Shown: positions 22,766-32,815, counted from the stretch's first letter. The stretch: 64,000 nt of DNA from Thermothelomyces thermophilus ATCC 42464 (GCF_000226095.1 NC_016477.1:3348001-3412000); one strand, 5' to 3'. Translations and numbers: made by a program. The notes: generated from the sequence alone by a model not told the origin.

Positions 22766-24564
22766 ATGGATGCGCTCCTGTTCACCTGGCCCGCCATTGC
22801 GGTGCAGCTTCTGATCGCTGCCCTCAGCATCTTGGCATGGCGTCGCTACCTCTCACCACTCGCTGACATACCCGGCCCCTTCCTCGCCTCCTTCAGCCGC
22901 TGGTGGCACATCCGCCGCATCCTGGTTGGTGACCAGAACGTCCAACTCGTTCGGTTACACGAGAAGCACGGTACGGATCACTTAGATCCCTTCTCTCTAA
23001 CCTACTCCTTCCATCTCTTCCGTGCAATCCATTGATGGCCTGGAGACTGATCCATCCTCTGAGATAATTACATCACAGGCCACTTTGTGCGCATTGCCCA
23101 GAATGAGATCAGCGTCAGTCATCCGGACGGCATCAAGCAGATTCTGCTCCAGCCGCTGTGGAAGGTAATTAACGTTATAAACACAGTGAGCACGACAGAC
23201 CCGGAAGTTTCATCTAATTACTGACGCCGGAATTCTTCTTCCCTCCTGATCAAGGCCAAATGGTATGAGCTGCTGCAGCTGCCCGACTACCGGTACAAGC
23301 CGCCAATGGCGACGCTCGACCCCAAGAAGAAGGTCGAGAAGTCGAGAAACCTGGCGCCCGGCTACGCACTCTCCAACGTGATCAAGTCGGAAGACGCCAT
23401 CAGCCGCACCATCGAGATGCTGCTCGACTGGATGGACAAGTGCGCCGAGAAGCGCGAGCCCATGCACATCGACAAGTTCTTCACCTACACGGCCTTTGAC
23501 ATCGTGGGTGAGGTCGTCTTCTCCAAGCAGTTCGGCTTCCTGCGGGAAGGCATCGACATCGGCAACTCGATCGCCAACCCGCTCGCGCTGAACGCCTACG
23601 CCGCCGTCGGTGGTTTCTTCCAGCCGTTGAACCTGATCGTCGCCAACCCCTTCGTCACCTGGCTGCAGGTCATGCCCATGGGCCACCTCTTCAACACCAC
23701 CATGAAGGCCATCAACGAGCGCGAGCGCAACCAGGACGCCCGGTTCGACCTCATCGCCCACTGGTTTAAGATGCTGGAGCAGCACCCGGAGCGCATGACG
23801 CTGCGCGACATCCACGCCCAGGCCACCACCAGCGTCGGCGCCGGCGCCGACACGGTGTCGTGCGCCCTGCAGTCCTTCATCTACCACATGATACGCCACC
23901 CGACCGCCTGGGCCCGCGCGCGCGACGAGATCGACACCGCCCGCCGCGAGCGCGGCCTCTGCACCGACCGCGTCGTCTCCTTCGACCACGCCCAGCAGCT
24001 GCCCTACCTGCAGTCCTGCATCAAGGAGGCCATGCGCGTCTTCGGACCCGTCCCAATGGGCCTGCCTCGCGTCGTCCCCAAGGGCGGCCTCACCATCGGC
24101 AACCGAACCTTCCCCGCCGGCACCGTCCTGTCCATCAACCCCTGGGTCATGCACCACTCCAAGGAGATCTGGGGCCCCGATGCCCACGAGTTCAATCCCG
24201 ACCGCTGGCTGAGCGACTCCATCGCCTCCAAGGAGAAGTACTGGATTCCGGTAAGTCGCTGTCATCCTTTCTTCTTTTCTTTGAGACCGTTCAAATGAGA
24301 CGATAGAAAAGAAGCTAATTAATCTTGTCCCCTTCCCCCTCCCTTCTTCTTCTTTTTTTTTTTTTGTTTTTACAGTTCGGCGCAGGATGCAACTCGTGCC
24401 CCGGCCGAAATATCGCCAAGATGGAGATATCCAAGATCCTCGCCACCATTGTTCGCGACTACGACATCCGCCAGGTCGACAAGAACCAGGAGTGGAAGTA
24501 CAAGGCCTATTTCACCGTCGTGCCCCATTCTTGGCCTTGCTACATCGACAAGCGGCGAGACTAA
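22766..24564 (+). CDS. Cytochrome P450 monooxygenase
   Basis: Four exons (22,766-22,970; 23,079-23,164; 23,255-24,250; 24,376-24,564) give 491 aa. The introns of 108, 90 and 125 nt all have GT-AG ends and keep frame. An N-terminal membrane anchor (about 7-25, IAVQLLIAALSILAW) is followed by the hinge LADIPGPFLASF. Landmarks: I-helix AGADT (about 293-297), ExxR as EAMR (about 355-358), the FNPDRW motif (about 410-415) and the haem loop FGAGCNSCPG (430-439), with Cys437 as axial ligand. The usual Arg of the loop (FxxGxRxCxG) is Asn here, a variant known in several fungal CYP families. It is probably endoplasmic-reticulum bound; the substrate is unknown. No biosynthetic backbone gene is adjacent, so a role in detoxification or a small accessory step is as likely as a cluster role. 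Confidence 0.92.
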
Positions 24565-25297
24565 TAGACCTCGAGCCGCTCGCTTTGGTCATCTGAGAGC
24601 GGCCGCGGGGTCTCTTGCGTTTAACCGTTTGATTTTGGATGTTGAGGCGTGAAGGGCTGACGAAATTTGCGCTGGACAAGGGAAGAGAAATTTATCGCTT
24701 GGAGACTGGCTGGAAAAGGGTTGGATATTGAGGTATGGCGCACCTTTGGCAGCTCGGAGGTGAAAGTGATGTGCCGCCGGCATTGACAACCTTGCCGAGA
24801 AAGTCCCTGGCGTGACGCGAGCGAATGGTAATTAAGGCCGGTCGAAGGGGAAGGGGGGAAGCCAAACAACCCTCTGCCTGCCTCACAGCACGATCGGCGC
24901 AAATACCGAGAGGGAACCTTGAGATTGGCCGAGCAGTCAATTTCTAGGCGAGGAGCACGAAGCCTGTGCTATTTTGGCTGCTGCGGAAAAAATCTTTCGA
25001 GGTCTAATTAATTACTCCGTATTGCCGTGGAACATAATTATGATCCATTTTTTTCATTCCTACCAACCTCAAGGATGTCGACAGCTCGTCTTGTCGGTCT
25101 CTTCCCCTCCCCATCCCCTCTGTCTCTTTCCCAGGAAAGAATCTATTAAATCTGATTTTATTTTGTTGATTTCTTTACGTCATTTTCAAAACTCCGGGGC
25201 ATTTGTGGGTCAAGGGATGGATGGTTATTCCCATTTTGCCTTCGAAAACACGAGAGACTTGAGTGGTGACGGAAAAGTCATTTCAATGCGCTATTAA
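24565..25297. other. Convergent intergenic region, no gene seen
   Basis: This lies between the P450 stop (+) and the GNAT gene stop (-). It includes ATTACTCCGTATTG near 25,010. Short frames on the - strand lack coding character. Confidence 0.6.
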
Positions 25298-26011
25298 TTA
25301 CTGGCGCTCCTCCCACCCCATCGGCATCATCATGCCCATCTGCCCGCACGGCATGGCGTCGACGAACCCGTGTTTGGCATACAGCCTTCTGCCGGGCGCG
25401 TCCGCAAACAGCGTAACGTAGGCGCCCCCACCTGCGCCCGTCGTCTCTTCGCCGTCGCCGTTGTCGCCGTTGTCGCCGTTGTCGCCGCCATTCCGGTCCT
25501 CTTCTTGCTTCTCCCTTCCCCCCTCTCCTCCTCCCCGCGGTGCGTGTGCCTTGATGTGCGCCAGCAGGTGGCTCAGCACCGCGCCGCCCAGCCCCCGCCG
25601 CTGGTGCGCCGGCAACACGGCCATGTCGGCGATGTGGAAGTACCAGCCGCCGTCGCCGATGATGCGGCCCATCGCCACGACCGTCTCGTCTTCCTCTTCT
25701 CTTCTTCTTCCTCCTCCTCCTTCGCCGGTTTCTTGTTGTTGCTGTTCTCGTGGCCGTTGTTGTTGTTGTTGTTGTTTTCCCGGGTCCCTGAACGTGATGT
25801 AGCACCCGTACCAGCTGTGGCGCGGGATCGGCGCCGCCTGCGCGGCGGTTTTGGGGGTCAGCCCCGCCGCGCGCCGGAGGCGCAGGTAATCCTGGATGGG
25901 CGGGTAGCCCGGGCGGAGGGTGTAGCCTTCGGGAAGGGCGGGCTCGTGCGTCTGCTCGGCGGCCGATCCGAGTGGGGCCGGATCGGAGGCCGGGGTTATG
26001 GTGGATGTCAT
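25298..26011 (-). CDS. GNAT-family N-acetyltransferase with low-complexity insertions
   Basis: This is a single exon of 237 aa, starting MTSTITPASDPAPLG. The GNAT core is recognisable: WYFHIADMAVLPAHQRRGLGGAVLSHLL (about 123-150) contains strand 4 and the acetyl-CoA P-loop (Q-R-R-G-L-G-G), and YVTLFADAPGRRLYAKHGFV (about 198-217) is the usual C-terminal strand and helix. Three simple-sequence inserts interrupt the core: poly-Gln around 79-97, a Gly/Arg/Glu tract to about 108, and NGD repeats around 175-188. These make it longer than a plain GNAT and probably form surface loops. The acyl acceptor cannot be told from sequence. The probable location is the cytosol. Confidence 0.82.
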   Translation of the reverse strand: MTSTITPASDPAPLGSAAEQTHEPALPEGYTLRPGYPPIQDYLRLRRAAGLTPKTAAQAAPIPRHSWYGCYITFRDPGKQQQQQQRPREQQQQETGEGGGGRRREEEDETVVAMGRIIGDGGWYFHIADMAVLPAHQRRGLGGAVLSHLLAHIKAHAPRGGGEGGREKQEEDRNGGDNGDNGDNGDGEETTGAGGGAYVTLFADAPGRRLYAKHGFVDAMPCGQMGMMMPMGWEERQ

Positions 26012-26797
26012 TTCTTCTTGTTTAAAAATAAAAAAAAAATATTGGGGCTGAGCTGAGTGAGAAAGGTCTGTGTGGCCGATGCGCAGAGCTCACAGTATGA
26101 GAGATTTGATATGGGTTAGTTCGAAGTCGAAAAGCTGAAAGAATTGTACAGTACATGCGACTGGGATTCTGCTGCTAATTAATTATTCGTGGGCATCATG
26201 GCGCGACGCCAGGGCCACCGCCGATCCGGCTCCGATCGGCTCCGAGCCGCCGCTCCCGGACCCCAGTTGCCGGATTCGGCAAGTCGCCCGCCGGCCCCGG
26301 TGCAACACGCAATGGTGCAAAGTAGCAAATTTGATGCGGAGTATTAGGGACAAGGTTAATTCGGGCAATCCAGAGTGTTGAAGGGCAGATGCGGTATCAA
26401 GTGTTACACAAATGTTTGGGCGCGGATGGAACAAGGTAATTTATTAGGCTGCAGCTGAACAAAAAATCGCAAACTGTTAATTCATTGGTTCCGCTCTTCC
26501 GCCCAAGCTCCCGCTCTTTCAACTAAAACTGGGCGAGCCAAGTCAAGGCAGCTTGCCACAAACCCCCATCAGAATAAGCGCGGTACTTAGCTACCCAGCA
26601 TGAAAGGCGGGAAACAAAGCGGTGCTGACGCTTACCGTGAAGCAAACATGCACGATGCCTTAAATATAATTTCATGTGCGCTGGAATGTTTTGGGGCTAC
26701 TCCTTGAGATCCAGTCCATTCCATCTTCCCTAGATTCCCGGCTCATACTAAAATAAAGCAAGCCACCTGTACCGCATACCTTGGTTGCCCAAGACTC
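26012..26797. other. Intergenic, no gene seen
   Basis: This lies between the GNAT start and the next - strand stop. It carries TTGTACAGTACATGCG near 26,143 and GCGGAGTATTAGG near 26,337, two more copies of the dispersed GTAC/CGGAGTA motif type. Confidence 0.55.
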
Positions 26798-27628
26798 TCA
26801 CTTCAGGCCAGGGTAGCTGGAACCCCAATTCTCCTCGTCAAATACAGGGCCCATCTCAGGAGACGCAGGGACAGCGTGTATCTCCACCTCGAGCGGCTTC
26901 GGCGCCTCGACGAACCGGATTGCGACGGCGTGCTCTATCGGGTGCGCCCTGGCCCCGAGTGCGCGCAGCGACCGTGTGAGGTCGGCGGGACGGTCCAGCT
27001 CTTCCCCGGCCATTGCCGGTGCTGCGCCTTCTTTTGGGGACTTGACTCCTTCTGTGCCCGCGGGTTCAAGGGCCAAGACGCCGTGGAGGTGTCGCTCGAT
27101 GAGTTCAAGCCGCCGCAGGAAGGGCAGCAGGGGGCGGCCGTACCCCTCGCTGTCGCTCGTGTCGTCATCACCGCTGTCGATGGAAAGGTTCGAGGAGCCA
27201 GCGCTGGAGAATGCGCCTGTCAGAGGAAGGGCAGTGGCGGGCAACGAATCGTGGCCCTTTGGCAGCCGTCGGCGTTCCAAAAATGCTGTGGCACGGTCCG
27301 CGTCATCATGCTGTTGGAAAGGCATTATGGACGTGCGCAGATGGTGCATCTTCCAGTGCTCGGCGCCTTCCCAGGGGCTAGAGAACGGGCCGAGAATGGG
27401 AGAGAGGTCGTCAGCGTCTTGTGCCTCGTCAGATTTGAATCGCTCGTCGTACTTTTCCAACCCTTTCTTGTATATCCGATTAATTCTGTCCACTTCGCCT
27501 TCTTTTATGGCGCTGTTAGCCGGGGAAACCGACGATCCGGCGCCCGAGAAGCCCAGAGAAGACTTGGTCTCGGCGTGGATGGATGGATTGCGAGGGATAC
27601 AATCGTAGTTCGTCTTAAGATTGGCCAT
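26798..27628 (-). CDS. Unknown acidic protein, 276 aa
   Basis: This is a single exon. I chose the ATG at 27,628 (context CAACAATGGCC), giving MANLKTNYDCIPRNPS. It is probably cytosolic or nuclear: no signal peptide or membrane segment. A charged N-terminal part (EGEVDRINRIYKKGLEKYDERFKSDE) may form a helix. A central acidic Ser/Asp tract (SIDSGDDDTSDSEGYG) is followed by a Leu-rich helix-like segment (LLPFLRRLELIERHLHGVL), and the protein ends DEENWGSSYPGLK. I recognise no family. Eighteen bases before the ATG lies a perfect donor sequence (CAG|GTAAGT), so an alternative model with an upstream exon splicing past this ATG cannot be excluded. Confidence 0.65.
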   Translation of the reverse strand: MANLKTNYDCIPRNPSIHAETKSSLGFSGAGSSVSPANSAIKEGEVDRINRIYKKGLEKYDERFKSDEAQDADDLSPILGPFSSPWEGAEHWKMHHLRTSIMPFQQHDDADRATAFLERRRLPKGHDSLPATALPLTGAFSSAGSSNLSIDSGDDDTSDSEGYGRPLLPFLRRLELIERHLHGVLALEPAGTEGVKSPKEGAAPAMAGEELDRPADLTRSLRALGARAHPIEHAVAIRFVEAPKPLEVEIHAVPASPEMGPVFDEENWGSSYPGLK

Positions 27629-27899
27629 TGTTGAGCTCGACACTTACCTGTAGACGATTGCTCTAACCCAACATCATTTCTGGCATGGGAAGTGCGCTGG
27701 TGTTTGCAAGAGAAGGTTTGAGACAGAACTTGGCATGGGTTTATATCCCCACTTGGAGTCTGGCTTTGTTCTTGTTAGTTTCTTGTCTTTCTTTGTTTAG
27801 GAAGTCGATAACACTCGAGATGTCAATGAAGCCGGAATCGAACGGTGGTCTTGTTCAATTAGCATGCGCCGCCCCAATGGCGATCCTGAGCTTTGGTTC
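27629..27899. other. Intergenic, no gene seen
   Basis: This is the promoter side of the 276-aa gene. It has a T-rich stretch at 27,765-27,805 and no gene. Confidence 0.5.
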
Positions 27900-28240
27900 C
27901 GCGGACGTCATGCGAAAGGACAAAGACCTGCCAACTGCCAAGACGAGCTAGAAATGCCGATTCGGAAGCCTCTTTCGACGGCCGCAAAGATGCGGCTGTC
28001 GTCTTCCGGCCGGGCCCAGATAGGGTTGATGAGCAAGACAAACGGTGGCCCGTCGGAAAGTGGGATGTCCATCGCGTTGCCGCCCGCCTCGGCCGAACGC
28101 TGCAGGAGGGACTTGGTATGCGGGAAAAGACAAAGAAGACGAGCCCGTCGGCGTCCTTGATGGTTTACAAGGTTTCGTGCCATCTGTCGCGTAATGCTTC
28201 CATGAGGGCAAGGTTGGGCTTGATGGTGATGGAAGCATAG
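27900..28240 (-). pseudogene. FAD-linked oxidoreductase pseudogene (C-terminal fragment)
   Basis: On the - strand two adjacent frames match, in order, the C-terminal region of BBE-type FAD-binding oxidoreductases: ITIKPNLALMEALRDRW and TIKDADGLVFF in one frame, then SAEAGGNAMDIP and DGPPFVLLINPIWARPEDD in the next. Between the first two segments there is a TAA (28,167-28,165) where the family has Gln or another residue. A frame change falls near 28,110-28,125. The N-terminal FAD domain and the extreme C-terminus are absent from both sides. The TAA is what a CpA to TpA change of a CAA codon would give, so RIP is a possible cause although the surrounding DNA is not RIP-like. Family assignment rests on remembered sequence pattern. 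Confidence 0.65.
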
Positions 28241-28476
28241 TATTGCCTACATTGCTCAACAGGGTCATCAGCTGACACCTTTTTTTGGAACTTGTTTATG
28301 GCTTATCGCTTCTGATTATCAGAGTAATTCTTTTGGGCTAATATGGTCAATTCGTGACACGCGAGCGTCATTCCTTGTTACGCTTTTGGGTGGCTCATGA
28401 GTTGGCGGCAGGGAACACGGCCAGCCGGGATGTGCGATAGTGTGATCAAAGATAGGTCTTGCAGCCTGCTCTTCGA
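28241..28476. other. Short intergenic region, no gene seen
   Basis: This lies between the pseudogene fragment and the 3' end of the kinase-like gene. Confidence 0.5.
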
Positions 28477-29426
28477 TTATCTCTAATTTAGTTAGCGAAT
28501 GCGTTATACAGAATGATGGCTTTGGTCAACCTCGTCAAGCTTACCTGCGAGTCTTCGTGGCCTTCCTTTAGAGAAGTAGGACGGCATGAGGTGAGGTTGT
28601 GAAAGATGGCCTTTAAATCGTTTGCGGCGTCTTGGGCTGAACGGTAGTTGAAATGCCATAACTTCCATATGATATCTCGGGCAGGATTATCGTCCGACAC
28701 GCGAGGATATTCGCCACGCGCCAGCTTCCGCTGAACAGCTTCATCATCGACTTCGCCAGGGCGACCGTACGGCACAGCCCATTGGGTGATCTCGCAAATT
28801 GCAGTTCCGAGGGCGAACAACTCTAGCTCCACTGTCCCATCGGCAGGCGCCTCGGCGACCGGCATGGGTGGCCAGTAGCGGGGCTCGTATGAGAAGTAGG
28901 TGTGAGGATAGACATTCGGCAGACTTGAGCCGGCAAAGTCGCAGAGCTTGACATGGAGATGATCAAAGACAAGAGCATTCCGTGTCGAAAGATCGCCCCA
29001 GATGACGCCACGGTCGTGGAGGTATTGCACGGCGCTTGCAAAGTCTACGGCCACCTTTAACCGGTCACATATGTCGGGGGCGCTGTGATTCATGATATAG
29101 GTGCGTAAGTCGCCCCAAGGAGAGCGCTCGAGCCGTAGCGCCCAAGCCTCGTTCGTTCCGGGAAGCAGTTCGAGGCCAAGGCAGGCCGTGATATGTGGGT
29201 GCGGCCCGAGTGTATCGTAAACCATAGCTTCGCGTTTCAGGTGGTTGCTTGTATCTTTGGCAAATGCCGGCTTGTCGTACACTTCGCCGTCGATCCAAAA
29301 GCCCTCGGCCTTTAGGACCGACTCGGCGTTGCCCTTTTCCGCGTAGACCAGGCTGAAAGCGGTCCTTCCTAGCGGTTCGAATCTGGCTCTGATTGCCTTT
29401 ACTGCATCCTTGTCGGAAAGCGGCAT
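28477..29426 (-). CDS. Kinase-like protein, 295 aa (spliced)
   Basis: Starts MPLSDKDAVKAIRARF. Kinase-fold landmarks: LKREAMVYDTLGPHPHI (C-helix and following strand, about 63-79), WALRLERSPWGDLRTYI (hinge region), YLHDRGVIWGDLSTRNALV with catalytic-loop Asp145 and Asn150, and VKLCDFAGSS with DFA in place of DFG (163-165). FSYEPRYWPPM and LFALGTAICEITQW fit the activation segment end and helix F. The glycine-rich loop is not evident and the HRD motif reads IWGD, so activity is uncertain. An intron at 28,544-28,483 (GTAAGC, branch GCTAAC, TTAG; 62 nt) lets exon 1 (29,426-28,545) end HEDSQ, followed by Arg and stop. Unspliced reading gives 312 aa with an unlikely tail. Confidence 0.78.
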
Positions 29427-30269
29427 GGTTAGAAGGTATGTCGAACCAAGACCAACTACCTAAGGGTTTGGATGCCTATCGAGATGCAATGGCCAGTTAT
29501 TCGAAATACGGGGCGCGCACTAGCCGCATGGTTCGGTGGACTTTGACACCCGGTAGGGCAGAAGAAAGCGCAGCGACCACTTTTGGAGGTCCGTCCGCCT
29601 TACGCCCCAAACGAGTGTTGGGATTGACCGGCACCAATCATGCTCCTCAACACATGGGATTTGCAAGCAGCATGCATGTAACCTTCTCGTCGCCTGGTTC
29701 GTCGCGTACAGAGAACCCGCTGTATGAAGCTACTGGCCTGTATTGTATGTACTGTACGTCCGGATAGGCGGGGCCACAGCTAGGCGCTTGTGCTGAACCC
29801 CGCCTTAACCGTTGCAGGAGACCGCATTTGCTGGCTGCCTTCCTGGACCAGCTCCACCACCGGGCGGCGGTGGGAGAGGCATCCCTAGCCATCGTCGCTC
29901 CAACACACACTGCTGATTGTGTGAATCGGGGTGCTCAGTTGTTCCACAGATGAGGCTGTCAGTTGCAGTGGTTGCAGTCGTTGCAGTCGTTGCTCAATTG
30001 ATGGCGATGGTGTGTGGGCAGTTTTGCGCAGTCGGTTTGACCTGCGTTTCTGTGGGGCCCGGTCATACTGTATGTATGCAACGGCGCTCAACGGTATCAG
30101 CTGTGCCAACTACCCGTGGCATGCCCCACTTTCCCTCGATCTCCCACATATCGCCCACGTTAAGTGGTGCTCACCACCAATACAACCAAAGCAGCAAAAC
30201 AACTCCTTTTTCAACACCTTATTCAATATTGTCAATTATTACTATCACAACCACGCTTCTTGACCTAAC
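29427..30269. other. Intergenic, no gene seen
   Basis: This is the kinase-like gene's promoter side. It contains TGTACTGTACGTCCGG near 29,748 and a (GTTGCAGT)-like short tandem near 29,958-29,990. No convincing gene. Confidence 0.5.
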
Positions 30270-30432
30270 GAAGATAGAATCACGCGTTAGAGAGGCCGTA
30301 CAGTACCTTCAAGGTTTTCCAGAAGAAAAGTGGCCACTGTTGCCCGACGATTTACCGTTCCCCAAACACGCCTCCACAACCGCTGTAACGGTTCCAAGAG
30401 TGTATTTGCAACTATTTGGTGACGACTCTACG
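30270..30432 (+). mobile_element. pogo/Fot1-type transposase helix-turn-helix remnant
   Basis: On the + strand, KIESRVREAVQYLQGFPEE is followed, after a one-base frame change at about 30,328-30,334, by VATVARRFTVPQTRLHNR and a stop. Together these follow the order of the N-terminal DNA-binding motif of pogo-class Tc1/mariner transposases (charged helix, then VA..ARRF.VP..RL..R). There is no DDE domain or terminal inverted repeat nearby, so it is a small scrap, or a decayed host gene with the same motif. Confidence 0.45.
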
Positions 30433-32312
30433 AGTACACCTAATCTTGGAGAAAAGAAAAGAAGAAGAAGAGGAAGAACACAGCAAAATGGATGATGTGG
30501 CCTCTGCCTGACCAGAGGAAGGCAACAACCCGAAACGGGCAGGCACGAAGCGAAAGGGGCAGGCGCGATGGGAATCGCCGCCCTTGGAGTTGGTGGTGTT
30601 GTTCAGGGGCGACGGTCCCTCGCGAGGGTTAGGGTTGGCCGAGGGTTGCCGAGGCCCTGCAGGGCTCAGCCCGTTATAACTGCCTCGATAGCATCGGACC
30701 AAAGAAAGGCGCTCACAAAAGTGGTATTGGATGGCTGCGAGTATGTTTTTTTTTCCTTTTGGGCTGCGTTTGAGGATGTATTTATATATAATACATGTCA
30801 AGTGTCAGGAAATCCAGTTCCACAGTTGAGAGGTGTGTTTCTGTTACAAGGCTGTGATGGGCCTTCTCCAAAATAGCACCAGAGAGGGGGTAGGAGAAAA
30901 TGGCGATATTATTAAACAACGCGCCATACTTAGCCGGCAGAAGGCAATGCTATATTATATAAAGCAACAAACGTTGGCTCAGCCGTTGCCAACTCACACA
31001 CTGCTTAGGAATGACATCTCGTTTGCCAGAGCGGCTTGTTTGTGCTCATGGTTTGCCGATTATACTTGGTAGTAGTAAAGGTTTTCCGTCGACAGACGAG
31101 GCAACACCCGACAAGCCGATCGAGCAAATCTCAGAGACGCAATGCTTCCATTTACACACAGGCATCTTAGCAGCACAGCACAGCCGACTTTCCCGAATAT
31201 CGGGATCGCAACGTCAAGCTGGAGTGACAGAACTCAGGAGACACCTTTACAGCAGGTAGAAAGACTTAACGTTACGTACTCTGTTGTCACACGATTGCTC
31301 ACCCTGACTTGCTCTCTAAGCAAGCACCCCGGGTTGTTTTGTCTAATTAGACAACATTAATTAGACAACTGACACCCTTGTTCGCTTGCTGTTTGCGCAC
31401 AAACCGGATCATCTTGAACCAGAAAGGGTGACTCAGTTGGCTGAACAAGGTATTTCCCCCCTTTCCCATAAACGTATCTCCAAAGATATTCGAGGGGATG
31501 ATTTTTTTCTCTCTATGTCTGCAACAACTCATTTACGCAGCGTAATGAATTAGAGTGAGTGGATGCAGTGTTGTTTACGACTCCTGAACTTTGACCCTAA
31601 CCCTTGCACTACTGTGGATGTGTACTTGGCGTCTAGGCAGCCGCCGAGGCAGCGGCGATCTCCGTGCAATTTCCGGCGAGATTGCGAACGTCCCAAGAAA
31701 ATCCAAGACAAACCAAGCCGCAGCCCAGCCTCCCGACATGCATGGGTAGGTGGCCCATTGGTTGCTCAGTAAGCCACGTCGGCGGCCGAGAATCACAAGG
31801 AAGGAGTGGGGGTCTCTTGTCGCGTCTTGGCCGGCATTGTTTGGGCTTCGGAGACCACAGACGGCGATAAGATGAGGAGACAATGACGGTGAAGGAGGGA
31901 ATCAACGCTGGAAGAAAAGAAAACATCGCGCTGTTGTTGGGGGGGTATTAGAGAAAGGAATTGGACAAATATCGAGCGCCTCCAGAAAGATTAACCTTAA
32001 TAAAAGAAACTTGTCGCGGTCAATAAAAAAGCAAAAACGATCTTTGTCCATCCCCAATGCTAAATGTCGGTTGGGCAATCCCGTTTTTTCCGCGCCTTTC
32101 CGCTTCCCCCAATTGTCCACCGCCTTTCCCCGAATGCGGATGTGTGGATGTGTGTATGGTTTGTGTGTGCGCGTGCGTGCGGGCTGTGCACGGAAGAGCC
32201 CATCGGTCCTCCGCAGAACCGCCGGGCCCATGTCATTCGCTCACAGGTCGCCGTTGCCGATGTCTCTGGGTTCGGATTTCGGGAACATAGAGCGCGGGAG
32301 TCGTGTCGCTGC
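30433..32312. other. 1.9-kb region with no recognised gene
   Basis: Frames of up to 130 codons exist but lack coding character. Two copies of TAATTAGACAAC lie at about 31,346-31,369 in a small inverted arrangement (GTCTAATTAGAC). The right end is the 3' UTR side of the CYSTM gene. Confidence 0.5.
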
Positions 32313-32815
32313 TTAGAAGCAACAATCCAGGCATTCGAGACAGCACTCGCAAGCCTCACCGCAGAGCCAGCAGCAGCAGAGAGTGGCAATGCTGTAAGGA
32401 GCAATTGCAGTCAGTTATGTACACGTTCTTTTCGGAGAGGGAGATAGCGAGAAGGAGAAGAAAGAAGCAGCATCCGGAGCTTACCAAGTGTACAAGCAGC
32501 CGTGGCTCTTCTCTTCCTTAGGCGGGGGAGCTTCCTGGTATTGCATCTGCTGCGGAGGCGGGTAACCCTGCGGAGGATAACCCTGAGGAGGAGGGTAGCC
32601 CTGAGGAGGATAGCCCTGAGGAGGAGGGTAGCCCTGAGGAGGGTAGCCACTGCGACGTTGGAGAGACAATCGGTCAGCTCATATCGAGAAGGTTGAATTC
32701 TGAAGGGCGAATTGGTGGTGGTGGTGTGATCGAGGGACAGCGGGTTCAAGAATCGGCGCCCTGGATACGATAGCACCGTAGATGCGACTTACCCTTGGGG
32801 AGGATACTGCGACAT
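32313..32815 (-). CDS. CYSTM-type protein: Gly-Tyr-Pro-Pro-Gln repeats plus Cys-rich membrane tail
   Basis: Three exons (32,815-32,793; 32,649-32,485; 32,391-32,313) give 88 aa. The introns of 143 and 93 nt are GT-AG, and both joins restore phase. The protein starts MSQYPPQGGYPPQG. Residues 8-40 are GYPPQ/GYPPPQ tandem repeats, then QQMQYQEAPPPKEEKSHG, then a C-terminal tail (about 57-88) with 12 Cys, including CLYTC, LCCCWLC and ECCLECLDCC. This is the architecture of the cysteine-rich transmembrane (CYSTM) module: a proline-rich cytosolic part and a short Cys-rich hydrophobic tail placed in the plasma membrane, often linked to stress tolerance. The function here is inferred from architecture only. 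Calling only the central exon misses the Cys tail. Confidence 0.88.

Noticed and set aside
23210-24265. 351-codon frame on the - strand
   Set aside because: Antisense shadow of the P450 third exon; the + strand has all P450 motifs.
13978-24564. A secondary-metabolite gene cluster
   Set aside because: P450, receptor and redox genes are present, but no polyketide synthase, peptide synthetase, terpene cyclase, transporter or pathway regulator is seen.
26876-27634. 252-codon and 210-codon frames on the + strand
   Set aside because: Shadows of the 276-aa - strand gene; start context and composition favour the - strand.
29917-30495. 192-codon frame around the pogo-like motif as an intact gene
   Set aside because: The motif continues in another frame, the N-terminal part derives from a short tandem repeat, and the C-terminal part is simple sequence.
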